Assembly (NCBI RefSeq): GCF_014697575.1
Contig: NZ_JACJSC010000001.1
Location: forward strand, 930,001-994,000
DNA: 64,000 nt
Reading direction: 5' to 3'
Source of the DNA: Planktothrix sp. FACHB-1365
GTDB taxonomy: Bacteria; Cyanobacteriota; Cyanobacteriia; Cyanobacteriales; Microcoleaceae
Numbering within the stretch: position 1 is the stretch's first letter; the number at the start of each line of letters is the position of its first letter. The notes under the pieces are model-generated. The model ran no database searches. It saw only the letters and a program-made list of their open reading frames with translations, and was not told the DNA's origin. Shown here piece after piece: positions 33,733 through 42,481 of this stretch. Made by a program: the position numbers and the translations under genes.

Positions 33733-33772
33733 AAAAAAAGCCCAAGCCACAAAGCTTGAACTTTTTTTAGGG
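33733..33772 (-). terminator. Rho-independent terminator of the RRM gene
   Basis: Read on the minus strand, AAAAAAAGTTCAAGC, a TTTGTG loop and GCTTGGGCTTTTTTT form a stem followed by a T tract, about 60 bases beyond the stop of the RNA-binding protein gene. The matching A tract makes it possibly bidirectional. Confidence 0.75.
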
Positions 33773-33832
33773 GATGAAATCTAGAAACTGATGGGCTTCA
33801 ATCTGAATCGAAATAACCAGTCCAAGAGTTGT

Positions 33833-34153
33833 TTAGTAGCGACGACCACCACGACCACCACCACCACTACGACCACCACCACCAAAGGAACCATTGCCAC
33901 CCCCGGCATTTTCACGGGGTTTGGCTTTATTCACTTTCATGCTCCGCCCCATCCATTCCGCGCCATCGAGTTCATCAATGGCGGTTGCTTCTTCTGCTTC
34001 CGTTTCCATTTCTACAAAAGCAAAGCCACGTACCTTACCGGTTTCACGGTCTTTAGGAAGCTGAACCCGTTTCACAGAACCATATTCTGCAAACACGCTG
34101 GTTAGATCGTCTTGGGTAACGTCATAAGAAAGATTGCCGACATAAATAGACAT
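33833..34153 (-). CDS. Glycine-rich RNA-binding protein (RRM), copy 1
   Basis: A 106-residue cyanobacterial RRM protein: RNP2 IYVGNL at 3-8, RNP1 RGFAFVEM at about 43-50, then a glycine/arginine-rich tail (GGGGRSGGGGRGGRRY). Such Rbp proteins bind RNA and are often cold-induced, and some direct mRNAs to thylakoid membranes. GGAG lies 8 bases before the ATG. A second RRM gene, without a long glycine tail, is just upstream on the same strand. The two leaders share a conserved block of about 38 bases. The glycine-rich tail is encoded by GGT/CCACCA repeats that create spurious frames on the other strand. Confidence 0.95.
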   Translation of the reverse strand: MSIYVGNLSYDVTQDDLTSVFAEYGSVKRVQLPKDRETGKVRGFAFVEMETEAEEATAIDELDGAEWMGRSMKVNKAKPRENAGGGNGSFGGGGRSGGGGRGGRRY

Positions 34154-34163
34154 GGGGTATCTC

Positions 34164-34202
34164 CAAAATCAAGACAGTGCAGAGGTTGGAATTTCGGAGA
34201 GA
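34164..34202 (-). promoter_or_regulatory. Conserved 5' leader element of RRM gene 1
   Basis: On the minus strand this block reads CTCCGAAATTCCAACCTC, then GCACTGTCTTGATTTT, and it ends just before the Shine-Dalgarno. It is about 80% identical to the block before the second RRM gene (34657-34694). Conservation outside coding sequence suggests a shared post-transcriptional control element, for example for cold induction or autoregulation. Confidence 0.55.
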
Positions 34203-34337
34203 AGCCTGTCCAAACCAAACGGGAAATGCCCATCAAGACTACAAACAAAAGCTACAACCGAATTTTACTCTCACTGATTACTCTAGCACAACCTGTTAAA
34301 AAACAGATCCGAATTAATGTTGCGTTAAATCACTCAC

Positions 34338-34640
34338 TTAGTAGCGACGGGAATAATTTTGTTTATTTCCCCAACTCCCTCTGGCGGGTTTGCGTTCTTC
34401 ACGGGGTCGAGCTTTATTCACTTTCAGAACTCGACTCATCCACTCAGCACCATCAAGTTCATTAATGGCTTTAGTTTCTTCATCATCGGTCGTCATTTCA
34501 ACAAAGCCAAATCCGCGTTTTTTCCCAGTTTCCCGGTCAACAGGGATTTGAACTTCTTTCACAGAACCATACTCAGTAAAAACTTCTCTGAGATCGTCTT
34601 CTGTGACGTCGTAAGACAAATTACCTACATAGATCGTCAT
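34338..34640 (-). CDS. RNA-binding protein (RRM), copy 2
   Basis: A 100-residue RRM protein with RNP2 IYVGNL at 3-8 and RNP1 RGFGFVEM near 43-50. Its tail is short and basic (REERKPARGSWGNKQNYSRRY), unlike the glycine-rich tail of copy 1. AAGG precedes the ATG. The two genes are 184 bp apart, and each has its own copy of the leader element, so they probably arose by tandem duplication and are separately controlled. Function as in the cyanobacterial Rbp family: RNA chaperone or mRNA localisation. Confidence 0.95.
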   Translation of the reverse strand: MTIYVGNLSYDVTEDDLREVFTEYGSVKEVQIPVDRETGKKRGFGFVEMTTDDEETKAINELDGAEWMSRVLKVNKARPREERKPARGSWGNKQNYSRRY

Positions 34641-34656
34641 TACTTACCTTTTCAGT

Positions 34657-34694
34657 CAAAAATCAAGGGTGTGCGGAGATTGGAATTCGGAGGG
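34657..34694 (-). promoter_or_regulatory. Conserved 5' leader element of RRM gene 2
   Basis: On the minus strand, CCTCCGAATTCCAATCTCC followed by GCACACCCTTGATTTTT aligns with the element before RRM gene 1, with one single-base gap. The region further upstream to 34939 (about 245 bp) is AT-rich and would hold the promoter; no gene is seen in it. Confidence 0.55.
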
Positions 34695-34939
34695 ACGCGG
34701 GCAGAACTTACACATAGAGAGCAAAATTGTTCCTGATGCCATCGCAAACTAGGCTACCGATATCTAATCTGTTTAAGATAATAACATTTTTTATCAAAAA
34801 AACTATATCTATCTTTTGATAGACTTAGATTTTTTTTATAATGATTGTCATATCAATCGATTGTATCTTGTTTTTGTTACATTGTTACAGATTGTAAAGA
34901 AAAATGTCAGTATTTATTATGATCCGGTTGCAATGAATC

Positions 34940-37723
34940 TTAAGAAAGAAAGCGGATTAAAAATGCTGTGGTTTTTAAACAATCTAACGGTTGAGAAATT
35001 AAATAACCTTGTCCATAATTGCATCCCAACTCTTTTAATTTTTCCAGTTGAATTTGGGTTTCAATTCCTTCGGCGACTACATCCATCCCTAGGCTATGAG
35101 CTAACATAATAATCGTGTGAATAATTTCTGTTTCTTCGGTTTCAGACTGGATTTTACTCACAAAAGAACGGTCAATTTTTAAAGTGCAGATGGGAAAGTT
35201 ATGGAGCCGACTTAAAGAGGAATATCCGGTTCCAAAATCATCAATACAAAATTGAATTCCGAGTTCTTGAAGTTGTTGAATTAAACTTTGTTCAAATGTT
35301 AAAAAATCTAAAAAGCACGTTTCAGTCACTTCTAGCTTTAATATCCAATTTTTTAGCGGATAATTTTCCAGAATTTTTTTAAAATTTTCGATTAAATTAA
35401 CTTGCCTTAAATCAACAGGAGAAAGATTAACACTCATGGTCAAAGGTGGTAAATCAGGAAATTGTAGATTCCAGCGATTAATTTGCTGACAGGCTTCTTT
35501 TAAGACCCATAAATCAAGGGCTTGAATTAATCCTGTTTCTTCAGCAATGGGGATAAATTTACTGGGACTAATGGTATTTTTATCAGGATGATTCCAACGA
35601 ATTAACGCTTCAAATCCAATCAATCGTCTTGTCTCTAAGGAAATAATCGGTTGATAATATAATAAAAATTCTTCTCGAATTAATGCTTCTCTTAACTGGT
35701 TTTCCAGTTGTAACCGTTGCAGGGCTGGAACTTGCATTTCACTGGTTAATACTTGATAACATCCCTTCCCTAAACGCTTGGCATGATACATCGCAATATC
35801 CGCATCTCGAATCACCTCTTCAGGTTGAGAATATCCCATTGAACTAAGGGCAATTCCAATACTAACACCTGTAAAAATTTGATTTTGATGAATATAAAAA
35901 GGACGTTTAAGCTGTTCAATAATTCGTTGAGCTACATCTGTTGCTTCATTAACATCTTTAATATTTTCTAATAAAATAATAAATTCATCTCCTCCGAGTC
36001 GTGCAACAGTATCCTTAAATTTGACAATCGTTGTTAAACAATGAGCAACACTTTTTAATAATTCATCTCCGACTAAATGACCCAAGCTATCATTAATCAC
36101 TTTAAATCGGTCTAAATCCAAAAATAAAATCGCATATAAATAATGCTTTTTAGGGTTTGTTTTCTGAATTAAATACTGGAGTCTATTTAACAGCCAAGTT
36201 CGATTTTTTAACCCCGTCAAATTATCATGAAACGCATCAAATTTTAGTTTTTCTTCCCGTTTCAATAATTCTGCTTGTGTTTTTTTTAAATGTTCTAAAG
36301 CCAAAGAAAGTTCTGCCGTTCGTTGATAGACTCGATCCTCTAATTCTTTATTAGAACTTTCAATCGCTGCTTTGGCTTGTTGCAATTCTGCCGTGCGTTC
36401 TTGCACTCGGACTTCTAATTTCTCAAAAGCCGTCTTTAACTGCATTGCCATCAGATTAAATGACCGAGCTAAAATTCCCAGTTCATCTGTGCGATTGAGT
36501 TCAATCTTTTGGTCTAATTCTCCTTGAGCGATCGCTTGACTAGCTTGACTTAATTGAATAATCGGAGCCGTAATCCAATGAGCAGTTATTATTCCTATAC
36601 TACTCGCCATTACCAAAGCAAAAAAACACAGCAAAATCGTAATTTTTTGAGTCTCTTTAATCGGAGCCATAAAATCACTTTCAGGAACAACAATACAAAT
36701 TAACCAATCAATTCCTCTTCCATCTAAATAGGGAAAAATTTGTGCAATGTATCGTTTATTATCCCAGTTAAAATTAAAGAAAACCGCTTCTTGAATCTGT
36801 TGAAAACTCTGAACCTGATTTTGTAACTGTTTGGTAGTTTCTCGAATCCAAAACTCCTGACTTTCTATGGCTTTAAGTCTTTGAAGTTGACCCTTTTTAA
36901 CCCTAAAAGGATTACTCCTAGAAGAACTAGCAACCAACATCCCGGAACGTTCAATAATAAAACTTTGTCCAGATTGACCAATTTTCAACCCTCGCAGAAC
37001 ATCACTAATTTCCGATAAGGTTAAGGGTGTATCCAAGACTCCTAATAAACGGCCTTGTTGATTATAAATCGGTAAGACGGCATCAATAGCTAAGGTGCTG
37101 TGATCAAACCATAAATAAATCGGGCTCCAAGTTGCTTTTTTCGCTTGAATAGCAGCTTGATACCAAGGGCGAGTGCGGGGATCATAATTAGGAAATATCC
37201 TTAAGAGTTGACCCGGTTTGCCATTAGAATTCAAGGCGTAGGTATGATACTGATTTTGAGTGAAAGCTTGAACGATTTCTAGGTGAAATTGCTGATTTTG
37301 AATTCTCTTGATTCCCAAATATTCTCCTTGTTCATTTCCCCAGGCGATATAATCCACAGAGGGAAAAGCAGAGAGTTGGTGAAGAAACAAAGGCTTAAAA
37401 CGGGTTACATCTTTTAAGACGAATAATTTTTCACTCAGGGCATTTTGATTCGTCTGATTGACAATATGGGCTGCATTCAGATAGGTTTTTAGGTTTAACT
37501 CAATGCGGGTACTAATTTCTTGATGCAACTGAATGACTAAATCGTTGACTGCTTTCTGTCCGTTTTTATAGGAAAAAAATCCTGTCATTCCGACTACAAT
37601 AGAGATTTGTAACACAAACGGAATAACAAGCAATTGACGGAGTGGCAACTTCACGGGTGCTGATCTCCTTAAGAAGTAAAGCCTAATCAACGGATGACTC
37701 AATTGAAATCGCTGACATTGCAT
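34940..37723 (-). CDS. Membrane receptor with HAMP, GGDEF and EAL domains
   Basis: A 927-residue cyclic-di-GMP enzyme. An N-terminal membrane segment (about 30-50) and a second near 355-375 enclose a periplasmic dCache-like sensor domain. A HAMP domain follows (about 377-430), then a coiled coil (about 430-500). The diguanylate cyclase domain has an intact GGDEF motif (ARLGGDEFIILL near 573-584). The phosphodiesterase domain has FEALIRWNHP near 705, DDFGTGYSSLSRL near 835 and VAEGIET near 885, also intact. Both activities are therefore possible, and the balance would be set by the unknown ligand. No partner genes are adjacent. Confidence 0.93.
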   Translation of the reverse strand: MQCQRFQLSHPLIRLYFLRRSAPVKLPLRQLLVIPFVLQISIVVGMTGFFSYKNGQKAVNDLVIQLHQEISTRIELNLKTYLNAAHIVNQTNQNALSEKLFVLKDVTRFKPLFLHQLSAFPSVDYIAWGNEQGEYLGIKRIQNQQFHLEIVQAFTQNQYHTYALNSNGKPGQLLRIFPNYDPRTRPWYQAAIQAKKATWSPIYLWFDHSTLAIDAVLPIYNQQGRLLGVLDTPLTLSEISDVLRGLKIGQSGQSFIIERSGMLVASSSRSNPFRVKKGQLQRLKAIESQEFWIRETTKQLQNQVQSFQQIQEAVFFNFNWDNKRYIAQIFPYLDGRGIDWLICIVVPESDFMAPIKETQKITILLCFFALVMASSIGIITAHWITAPIIQLSQASQAIAQGELDQKIELNRTDELGILARSFNLMAMQLKTAFEKLEVRVQERTAELQQAKAAIESSNKELEDRVYQRTAELSLALEHLKKTQAELLKREEKLKFDAFHDNLTGLKNRTWLLNRLQYLIQKTNPKKHYLYAILFLDLDRFKVINDSLGHLVGDELLKSVAHCLTTIVKFKDTVARLGGDEFIILLENIKDVNEATDVAQRIIEQLKRPFYIHQNQIFTGVSIGIALSSMGYSQPEEVIRDADIAMYHAKRLGKGCYQVLTSEMQVPALQRLQLENQLREALIREEFLLYYQPIISLETRRLIGFEALIRWNHPDKNTISPSKFIPIAEETGLIQALDLWVLKEACQQINRWNLQFPDLPPLTMSVNLSPVDLRQVNLIENFKKILENYPLKNWILKLEVTETCFLDFLTFEQSLIQQLQELGIQFCIDDFGTGYSSLSRLHNFPICTLKIDRSFVSKIQSETEETEIIHTIIMLAHSLGMDVVAEGIETQIQLEKLKELGCNYGQGYLISQPLDCLKTTAFLIRFLS

Positions 37724-37799
37724 CAGTCATCGTTTCTGAACAATGAATCCTTTTGTAGAGCGCTTTGTTCCTGAATTCCAGCGCTTCTACAAACCGCCA

Positions 37800-38408
37800 T
37801 TAAAATTTTGTCCACTCAAATCCAACACGGGGACGATTGATCTCTAATTCCCAAGCCTCAACCAGTCCAACTTCAACGCTTGAAAAGGCAACCGCCCGTT
37901 TAAAGGGAATCGGATCATAATCCGGGTTTTCCGGTTCGCTGGGGGGAGTGACTCGACTGGGGCTGGGATTGGCTGGGGGGCGACGGGATTCTAGGGAATC
38001 TTCAGAAACAGAAGCTGGAGTGCTGGCGCGACGAGATCCTAAAGGAACCACTTTATTCGGGTTAGTGGCTGTGGGATCAGAATGTGGGGATTGAGTTTTG
38101 AATGGCATTTGCACCGGATAAATCCGTTGGGCCGTTAATTCTGCCCGTTTTTCTTTAAATCCCTCTTGTCGTTCAATGGTATTCATCCCTAAACGACCTT
38201 CAATGATAATTTGATCGCCTTGATGATATTTTTCATGAACTTCTTGGGCAAAATTTCCCCAAGCGATGACTCTTAACGTGGAAGGAGGATCGATCTCCCG
38301 CAGTGCTGGAAACTGAACTAACATTTCTGTTAGGGCGAGTTGACTATCAGAGGTATAACGCAGTTGGGGATCTTGAATAATCTCCGCCATCAAAATAATA
38401 CTGTTCAT
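37800..38408 (-). CDS. Single-stranded DNA-binding protein paralogue (Ycf41-like)
   Basis: A 202-residue protein with an OB-fold domain in the first about 100 residues (MNSIILMAEIIQDPQLRYTSD, TLRVIAWGNFAQEV, GDQIIIEGRLGMNTI). This is the pattern of SSB-like Ycf41 proteins of cyanobacteria and algal plastids. The C-terminal half is Pro/Ser/Arg-rich and disordered, and it lacks the acidic DDDIPF-type tip of canonical SSB. It is therefore a paralogue, probably not the replication SSB. No operon partner. Confidence 0.85.
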   Translation of the reverse strand: MNSIILMAEIIQDPQLRYTSDSQLALTEMLVQFPALREIDPPSTLRVIAWGNFAQEVHEKYHQGDQIIIEGRLGMNTIERQEGFKEKRAELTAQRIYPVQMPFKTQSPHSDPTATNPNKVVPLGSRRASTPASVSEDSLESRRPPANPSPSRVTPPSEPENPDYDPIPFKRAVAFSSVEVGLVEAWELEINRPRVGFEWTKF

Positions 38409-38520
38409 GGTTAAGCAACAAATTCTAGTACAAGGTTAAACACTCCCAGGGAGTTGAGTTTTTTTTGATCATGACATTTTTAGTCTAATCTTTAAACTCT
38501 TTTTTTGTTAATTTTGAATG

Positions 38521-41052
38521 TCAAACGTCGTCTGGGTGTTCCATCCCTTGGGATTGATTCACAAACTCATGGACTAAATTGCGATATTCTCGCAAGGTTG
38601 TATCAACCCAATCGCGATCAACACTATTGGCAAAAATGTGAACGAGAGGTTCTCCAGCATCAGGTAAAATCAACACCCAGTTATCATCTTGGTAATTAAT
38701 TAATTTGACTCCATCAATTAATTCTAGGTTTTCTGGGGAATGAGTTTCAACTAAATGTCGCATCAATCCGCCTTTAATTGTCCAGGGACAACGCACGGTA
38801 AACCGACGATGGACAACATGGGGTAAATCTGCCCGCACTTGGGTGAGCGATCGCTCTTGGGTGGTTAACATTTCTATAATTTTAGCAATAGAAAACATGG
38901 CATCAAACCCCGGATGCAGTTGGGGGAAAATAAACCCCATATCTCCACTTCCGCCTAAAACTACATTCGGGTTGCGGTGACAGGCTTCCATTAAAGCCGT
39001 CGGGTTGGCTTTGGTGCGAATGACTTTGGCATCATAACGGCGGGCTATTTGTTCAATGGCGGCGGAAGTATGAACTGGAACTACAACGGTACTGCGGGGA
39101 TGGGAGGTTAACACCATATTCACCATCAACGAGGTTAAGATTTCTCCCCGAATGGGACTTCCGGTTTCATCGACTAACATAAATTGTTCGCCATTGGCAT
39201 AGACTTGCGCCCCGAAATTAGCGCGTAAGGCTTCAACGACTCGCCCTAATTGATCGAGTAAATTTTCTCGTTCAGGAACGGATAAAGCGGTATGATTTAA
39301 GCTGGCATTTAAGACCACCGCATCACAGCCAAATTTGGCTAAAAGTTGCGGTAAAATTGCCCCAGAAACGGCATAAACATAATCTATAACAACTTTAGCA
39401 TTACTGTAGCGTAACACTTCGGGATTGATATGTTTTCCAAAGCTGATACTATAAATATCAAGTAAATCAATGGTATAACTGACGTTACCAATTTCAGGAA
39501 TTTGCGCCCGTCGTAAATCTTCTTTAAAATAAGCTCCTTCAATTTTCTTTTCTTTGGCTTTGGTAATATTAATTCCTTTATGATCTAAAAATTCAATTAA
39601 TAGATAATCTGCCCGTTCGGGAGAAAGTCGGACGTGAATTCCCCCGGCAACTTTTAACGACGGAATGGCCGTGCGGGTAATCGGAATCGCAGTCGCATCT
39701 AAGTTAATAATATCGATGCCAACGGACATTAAACCTGCCACTAAGGAACGAGTCACCATGCGAGAAATCGGTCGTTGATCTCGCGAAACCGCTACGGTTG
39801 AACCGGGTTTTAAGGTTGATCCAAAAGCCGCCCCTAATTTAACAGCAAATTCCGGCGTAATATCAATATTGGCTAATCCTTGTACTCCCCGTTGACCAAA
39901 TAAATTGCGTTGGGCGGTATTACCCCAAATTAAATTAATATTTAGGGTCGCCCCGGATTCAATTTTTTTACTGGGCCACACCCGCACCCCTGGACTAATT
40001 TGGGCTTCTTCCCCTACACTGGATAAGGAACCCACCACCGCCCCTTCGAGAACGTGGGCACGACGGTCTACACGGGCACCTCTGGCGATCACACAAGCTC
40101 GTAAATGGGCATCATCCCCAATAATCGCACCATTCCAAATAATCGGCCGTTTAATATTAGCATCGGCGCCGATGGTAACATTATCTCCAATGACGGTTCC
40201 GGCTTCAATTTGTGCTCTAGCGCCAATTCGACAATTGCGACCAATCAAAACGGGGGTTTCAATTTGGGCTGTTTCATCAATATAAGTATTTTCTCCCACC
40301 CACAACCCCGGAGAGCTTTCTGGGTAGGGAATTTTAAGTTTTACTTTCCCCATTAAGACATCATAATGGGCTTCTCGATAGATATCTAAATGACCAATAT
40401 CACACCAATAGTTATTGGCAATAAACCCATACATGGGTTCATCTTTTTCTAAGAGTAATGGAAATAAATCTTGAGAAAAATCACATTCTTGATCAAAGGG
40501 AAGATAGTCTAAAACTTCCGGTTCTAAGATATAGGTTCCTGTATTCACCGTATCGGAAAAAACTTCACTGGTGGCGGGTTTTTCTAAAAAGCGACGAATG
40601 CGTTGATTTTCATCAGTAATCACCACCCCAAATTCCATAGGATTCGGCATTCGTGTTAAAATCAAGGTGGCTTTTGATTGTTTGCGACGATGAAATTCAA
40701 TGGCGGCAGTTAAATCAAAATCGGTGACACTATCTCCGCTAATGACTAAAAAGGTTTGATCTAAAAGTTCAGCAATATTTTTAACACAGCCTGCGGTTCC
40801 CAAGGGTTGATCTTCTTCCACGGCATAGGTGATTTGGACACCTAAATCACTGCCATCATGAAAATATTCTCGCATCACATCAGGAAGATAATGCAATGTG
40901 GCAACTATTTCTATAATATTGTGTTCTTTGAGTAAATTAATAATATGTTCAGCAATGGGACGATTGAGTATCGGTACCATCGGCTTAGGCAGATCGCAGG
41001 TTAAGGGTCGCAGTCGTGTTCCTGATCCACCTGCCATTAGCACTGCTCGCAT
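38521..41052 (-). CDS. Nucleotidyltransferase-phosphomannomutase fusion
   Basis: An 843-residue protein. Residues 1-230 form a sugar-1-phosphate nucleotidyltransferase (MRAVLMAGGSGTRLRPLT signature, KPMVPI). Residues about 250-370 are a left-handed beta-helix of hexapeptide repeats. Residues about 380-830 are a phosphohexomutase-like region (VAVSRDQRPISRM). In the mutase part the catalytic serine loop, usually TASHNP, is replaced by GGIHVRLSPERADYLL near residue 477, so mutase activity is doubtful. The family is annotated as mannose-1-phosphate guanylyltransferase in cyanobacteria and would feed GDP-mannose to polysaccharides. AGGAGG lies 4 bases before the ATG, a strong ribosome site. Confidence 0.9.
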   Translation of the reverse strand: MRAVLMAGGSGTRLRPLTCDLPKPMVPILNRPIAEHIINLLKEHNIIEIVATLHYLPDVMREYFHDGSDLGVQITYAVEEDQPLGTAGCVKNIAELLDQTFLVISGDSVTDFDLTAAIEFHRRKQSKATLILTRMPNPMEFGVVITDENQRIRRFLEKPATSEVFSDTVNTGTYILEPEVLDYLPFDQECDFSQDLFPLLLEKDEPMYGFIANNYWCDIGHLDIYREAHYDVLMGKVKLKIPYPESSPGLWVGENTYIDETAQIETPVLIGRNCRIGARAQIEAGTVIGDNVTIGADANIKRPIIWNGAIIGDDAHLRACVIARGARVDRRAHVLEGAVVGSLSSVGEEAQISPGVRVWPSKKIESGATLNINLIWGNTAQRNLFGQRGVQGLANIDITPEFAVKLGAAFGSTLKPGSTVAVSRDQRPISRMVTRSLVAGLMSVGIDIINLDATAIPITRTAIPSLKVAGGIHVRLSPERADYLLIEFLDHKGINITKAKEKKIEGAYFKEDLRRAQIPEIGNVSYTIDLLDIYSISFGKHINPEVLRYSNAKVVIDYVYAVSGAILPQLLAKFGCDAVVLNASLNHTALSVPERENLLDQLGRVVEALRANFGAQVYANGEQFMLVDETGSPIRGEILTSLMVNMVLTSHPRSTVVVPVHTSAAIEQIARRYDAKVIRTKANPTALMEACHRNPNVVLGGSGDMGFIFPQLHPGFDAMFSIAKIIEMLTTQERSLTQVRADLPHVVHRRFTVRCPWTIKGGLMRHLVETHSPENLELIDGVKLINYQDDNWVLILPDAGEPLVHIFANSVDRDWVDTTLREYRNLVHEFVNQSQGMEHPDDV

Positions 41053-41541
41053 ATATCCTCCTGACTGATTAAGGCTGATTGATGTTGACTGAAAATAAAT
41101 TGAAATCGTTGAGATTTCATGGACTCAGATTTTTAATCAAAAAAAAAGCGTCATTCTTGAGATCCTTTCAACGAAATTGATTCTACAGCTTACCGATTTA
41201 AGTTTTTAATCGAAAGGCTTTAAAACTATTAAAATGAACAACCCACTTCTTCTAGGATAGCAAATTTCTTATTTCCTGGACAAAAATATTAAAATGATTC
41301 TCTATTTTAATCGTTAATTTTTATTAAACGCTTGGGTTTCTCCCCGGCTGAAGTCTCCTGCTTAAAGGTTAATCACGAGATGGGGCAAGCTTTTGATCAA
41401 GCTGGAAATGGAGGAAACTGATGCCAGAGGGTTGAGGAGATCAGTTACTCATCGGTGATAAACTACACTTGTCTCGAATCAACTGCTACAATAGATTACC
41501 ATTAACTTCTGTTTAATCCTTCACAGCAAAATCTTTTGGGT
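41053..41541. other. Intergenic region, 489 bp
   Basis: This is the divergent region between the nucleotidyltransferase gene and a small membrane-protein gene. It includes the strong AGGAGG ribosome site of the minus-strand gene and an A9 tract near 41138. A GC-richer patch around 41336-41420 (CCCCGGCTGAAGTCTCCTGC) looks like a remnant of a mobile-element end. No convincing gene. Confidence 0.4.
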
Positions 41542-41736
41542 ATGAGTTCGATCATTAGCCTATTGCTACTTGTCATTTATGGAGGCGGAATCTGGAAGTT
41601 TTGGAGTGGGTTTGAAAAGACCAACTTCAACCGCAGTTTCCAGAATCGTCTGATCCTTTCCTTATTCTGGCCTGTGTTAGTGTTCAATTCCTCCTATCGG
41701 AAAAACTTTACCAAAGCCTTAAAAGGCTCAAAATAG
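41542..41736 (+). CDS. Small membrane protein, unknown
   Basis: A 64-residue protein with an N-terminal hydrophobic helix (SIISLLLLVIYGGGIWKFW) and a second (LILSLFWPVLVFN), ending in a basic tail. The ATG at 41542 is preferred over the TTG at 41536. No family recognised, but small proteins of this shape are widespread in cyanobacteria. The methyltransferase gene starts 17 bp downstream. Confidence 0.65.
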   Translation: MSSIISLLLLVIYGGGIWKFWSGFEKTNFNRSFQNRLILSLFWPVLVFNSSYRKNFTKALKGSK

Positions 41737-41753
41737 AGATAAATCTATAATGA

Positions 41754-42473
41754 ATGACTAAATCTTCTAATCCATCCAATTTTTTTAATTTATCCGTAGG
41801 GTCTGACCCCTTGGAAACAGCGATCGCAACCGTTGCCCATCGTTTTAACCGAGAATATCAAGGGGGTGCATTTGACCTCCCCCCAGAAGTAGAAACCCTG
41901 GAAATTTTTCGCGATCGCATGGCGGGAACTTTAGCAGAAAAAATCACTTCCCCCTTTTGGGAAATTGCCAAACCTCACAAAAATCAACGCTGTTTAGATA
42001 TTGGTTGTGGGGTGAGTTTTCTCATCTATCCTTGGCGAGATTGGGAAGCATTATTTTATGGTCAAGAAATTAGTACCGTTGCTAAAGATGCCCTCAATGT
42101 TCGGGGGCCACAGTTAAATTCTAAACTGTTTAAAGGAGTAACCTTAGCACCGGGTCATCAATTGCAATATGAAGCTCATCAGTTTGATTTAGCGATCGCA
42201 ACGGGGTGGAGTTGTTACTATCCTCTGAGTTATTGGGAATTGGTTTTAAAAGAAGTTAAACGAGTGGTTAAACCCGGTGGAGATTTTGTCTTTGATGTGT
42301 TAATTCCCGACGCTGAATTATCAGAAGATTGGGCAATTTTAGAAACTTATTTAGGGACAGAAGTGTTTTTAGAACCCTTAGAAAATTGGGAAACAATTAT
42401 TAAAGCAACAGGGGCTAAACTTTTAAAACGCAAACCCGGAACGTTATTTCAACTTTATAAAATCCGCTTTTAA
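41754..42473 (+). CDS. SAM-dependent methyltransferase (class I)
   Basis: A 239-residue protein with the SAM-binding motif CLDIGCGVSFLIY near residues 82-94, an acidic residue at the end of strand 2 (YGQEIS), motif FDLAIATGWS near 144-153, and KPGGDFVFDVLIP near 180-192 (post-motif of class I enzymes). Methylation target unknown. The downstream membrane-protein gene starts 8 bp after its stop, suggesting an operon, although no functional link is obvious. Confidence 0.88.
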   Translation: MTKSSNPSNFFNLSVGSDPLETAIATVAHRFNREYQGGAFDLPPEVETLEIFRDRMAGTLAEKITSPFWEIAKPHKNQRCLDIGCGVSFLIYPWRDWEALFYGQEISTVAKDALNVRGPQLNSKLFKGVTLAPGHQLQYEAHQFDLAIATGWSCYYPLSYWELVLKEVKRVVKPGGDFVFDVLIPDAELSEDWAILETYLGTEVFLEPLENWETIIKATGAKLLKRKPGTLFQLYKIRF

Positions 42474-42481
42474 ACGGAATC

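Noticed and set aside
33791-34105. Poly-Thr and His-rich plus-strand frames opposite the RRM gene
   Set aside because: They are antisense to the glycine codons of the RNA-binding protein tail.
41336-41420. Possible IS200/IS605-type end in the gap before the small membrane-protein gene
   Set aside because: Only a vague resemblance (CCCCGGCTGAAGTCTCCTGC); no TnpA or TnpB remnant and no clear hairpin boundary.
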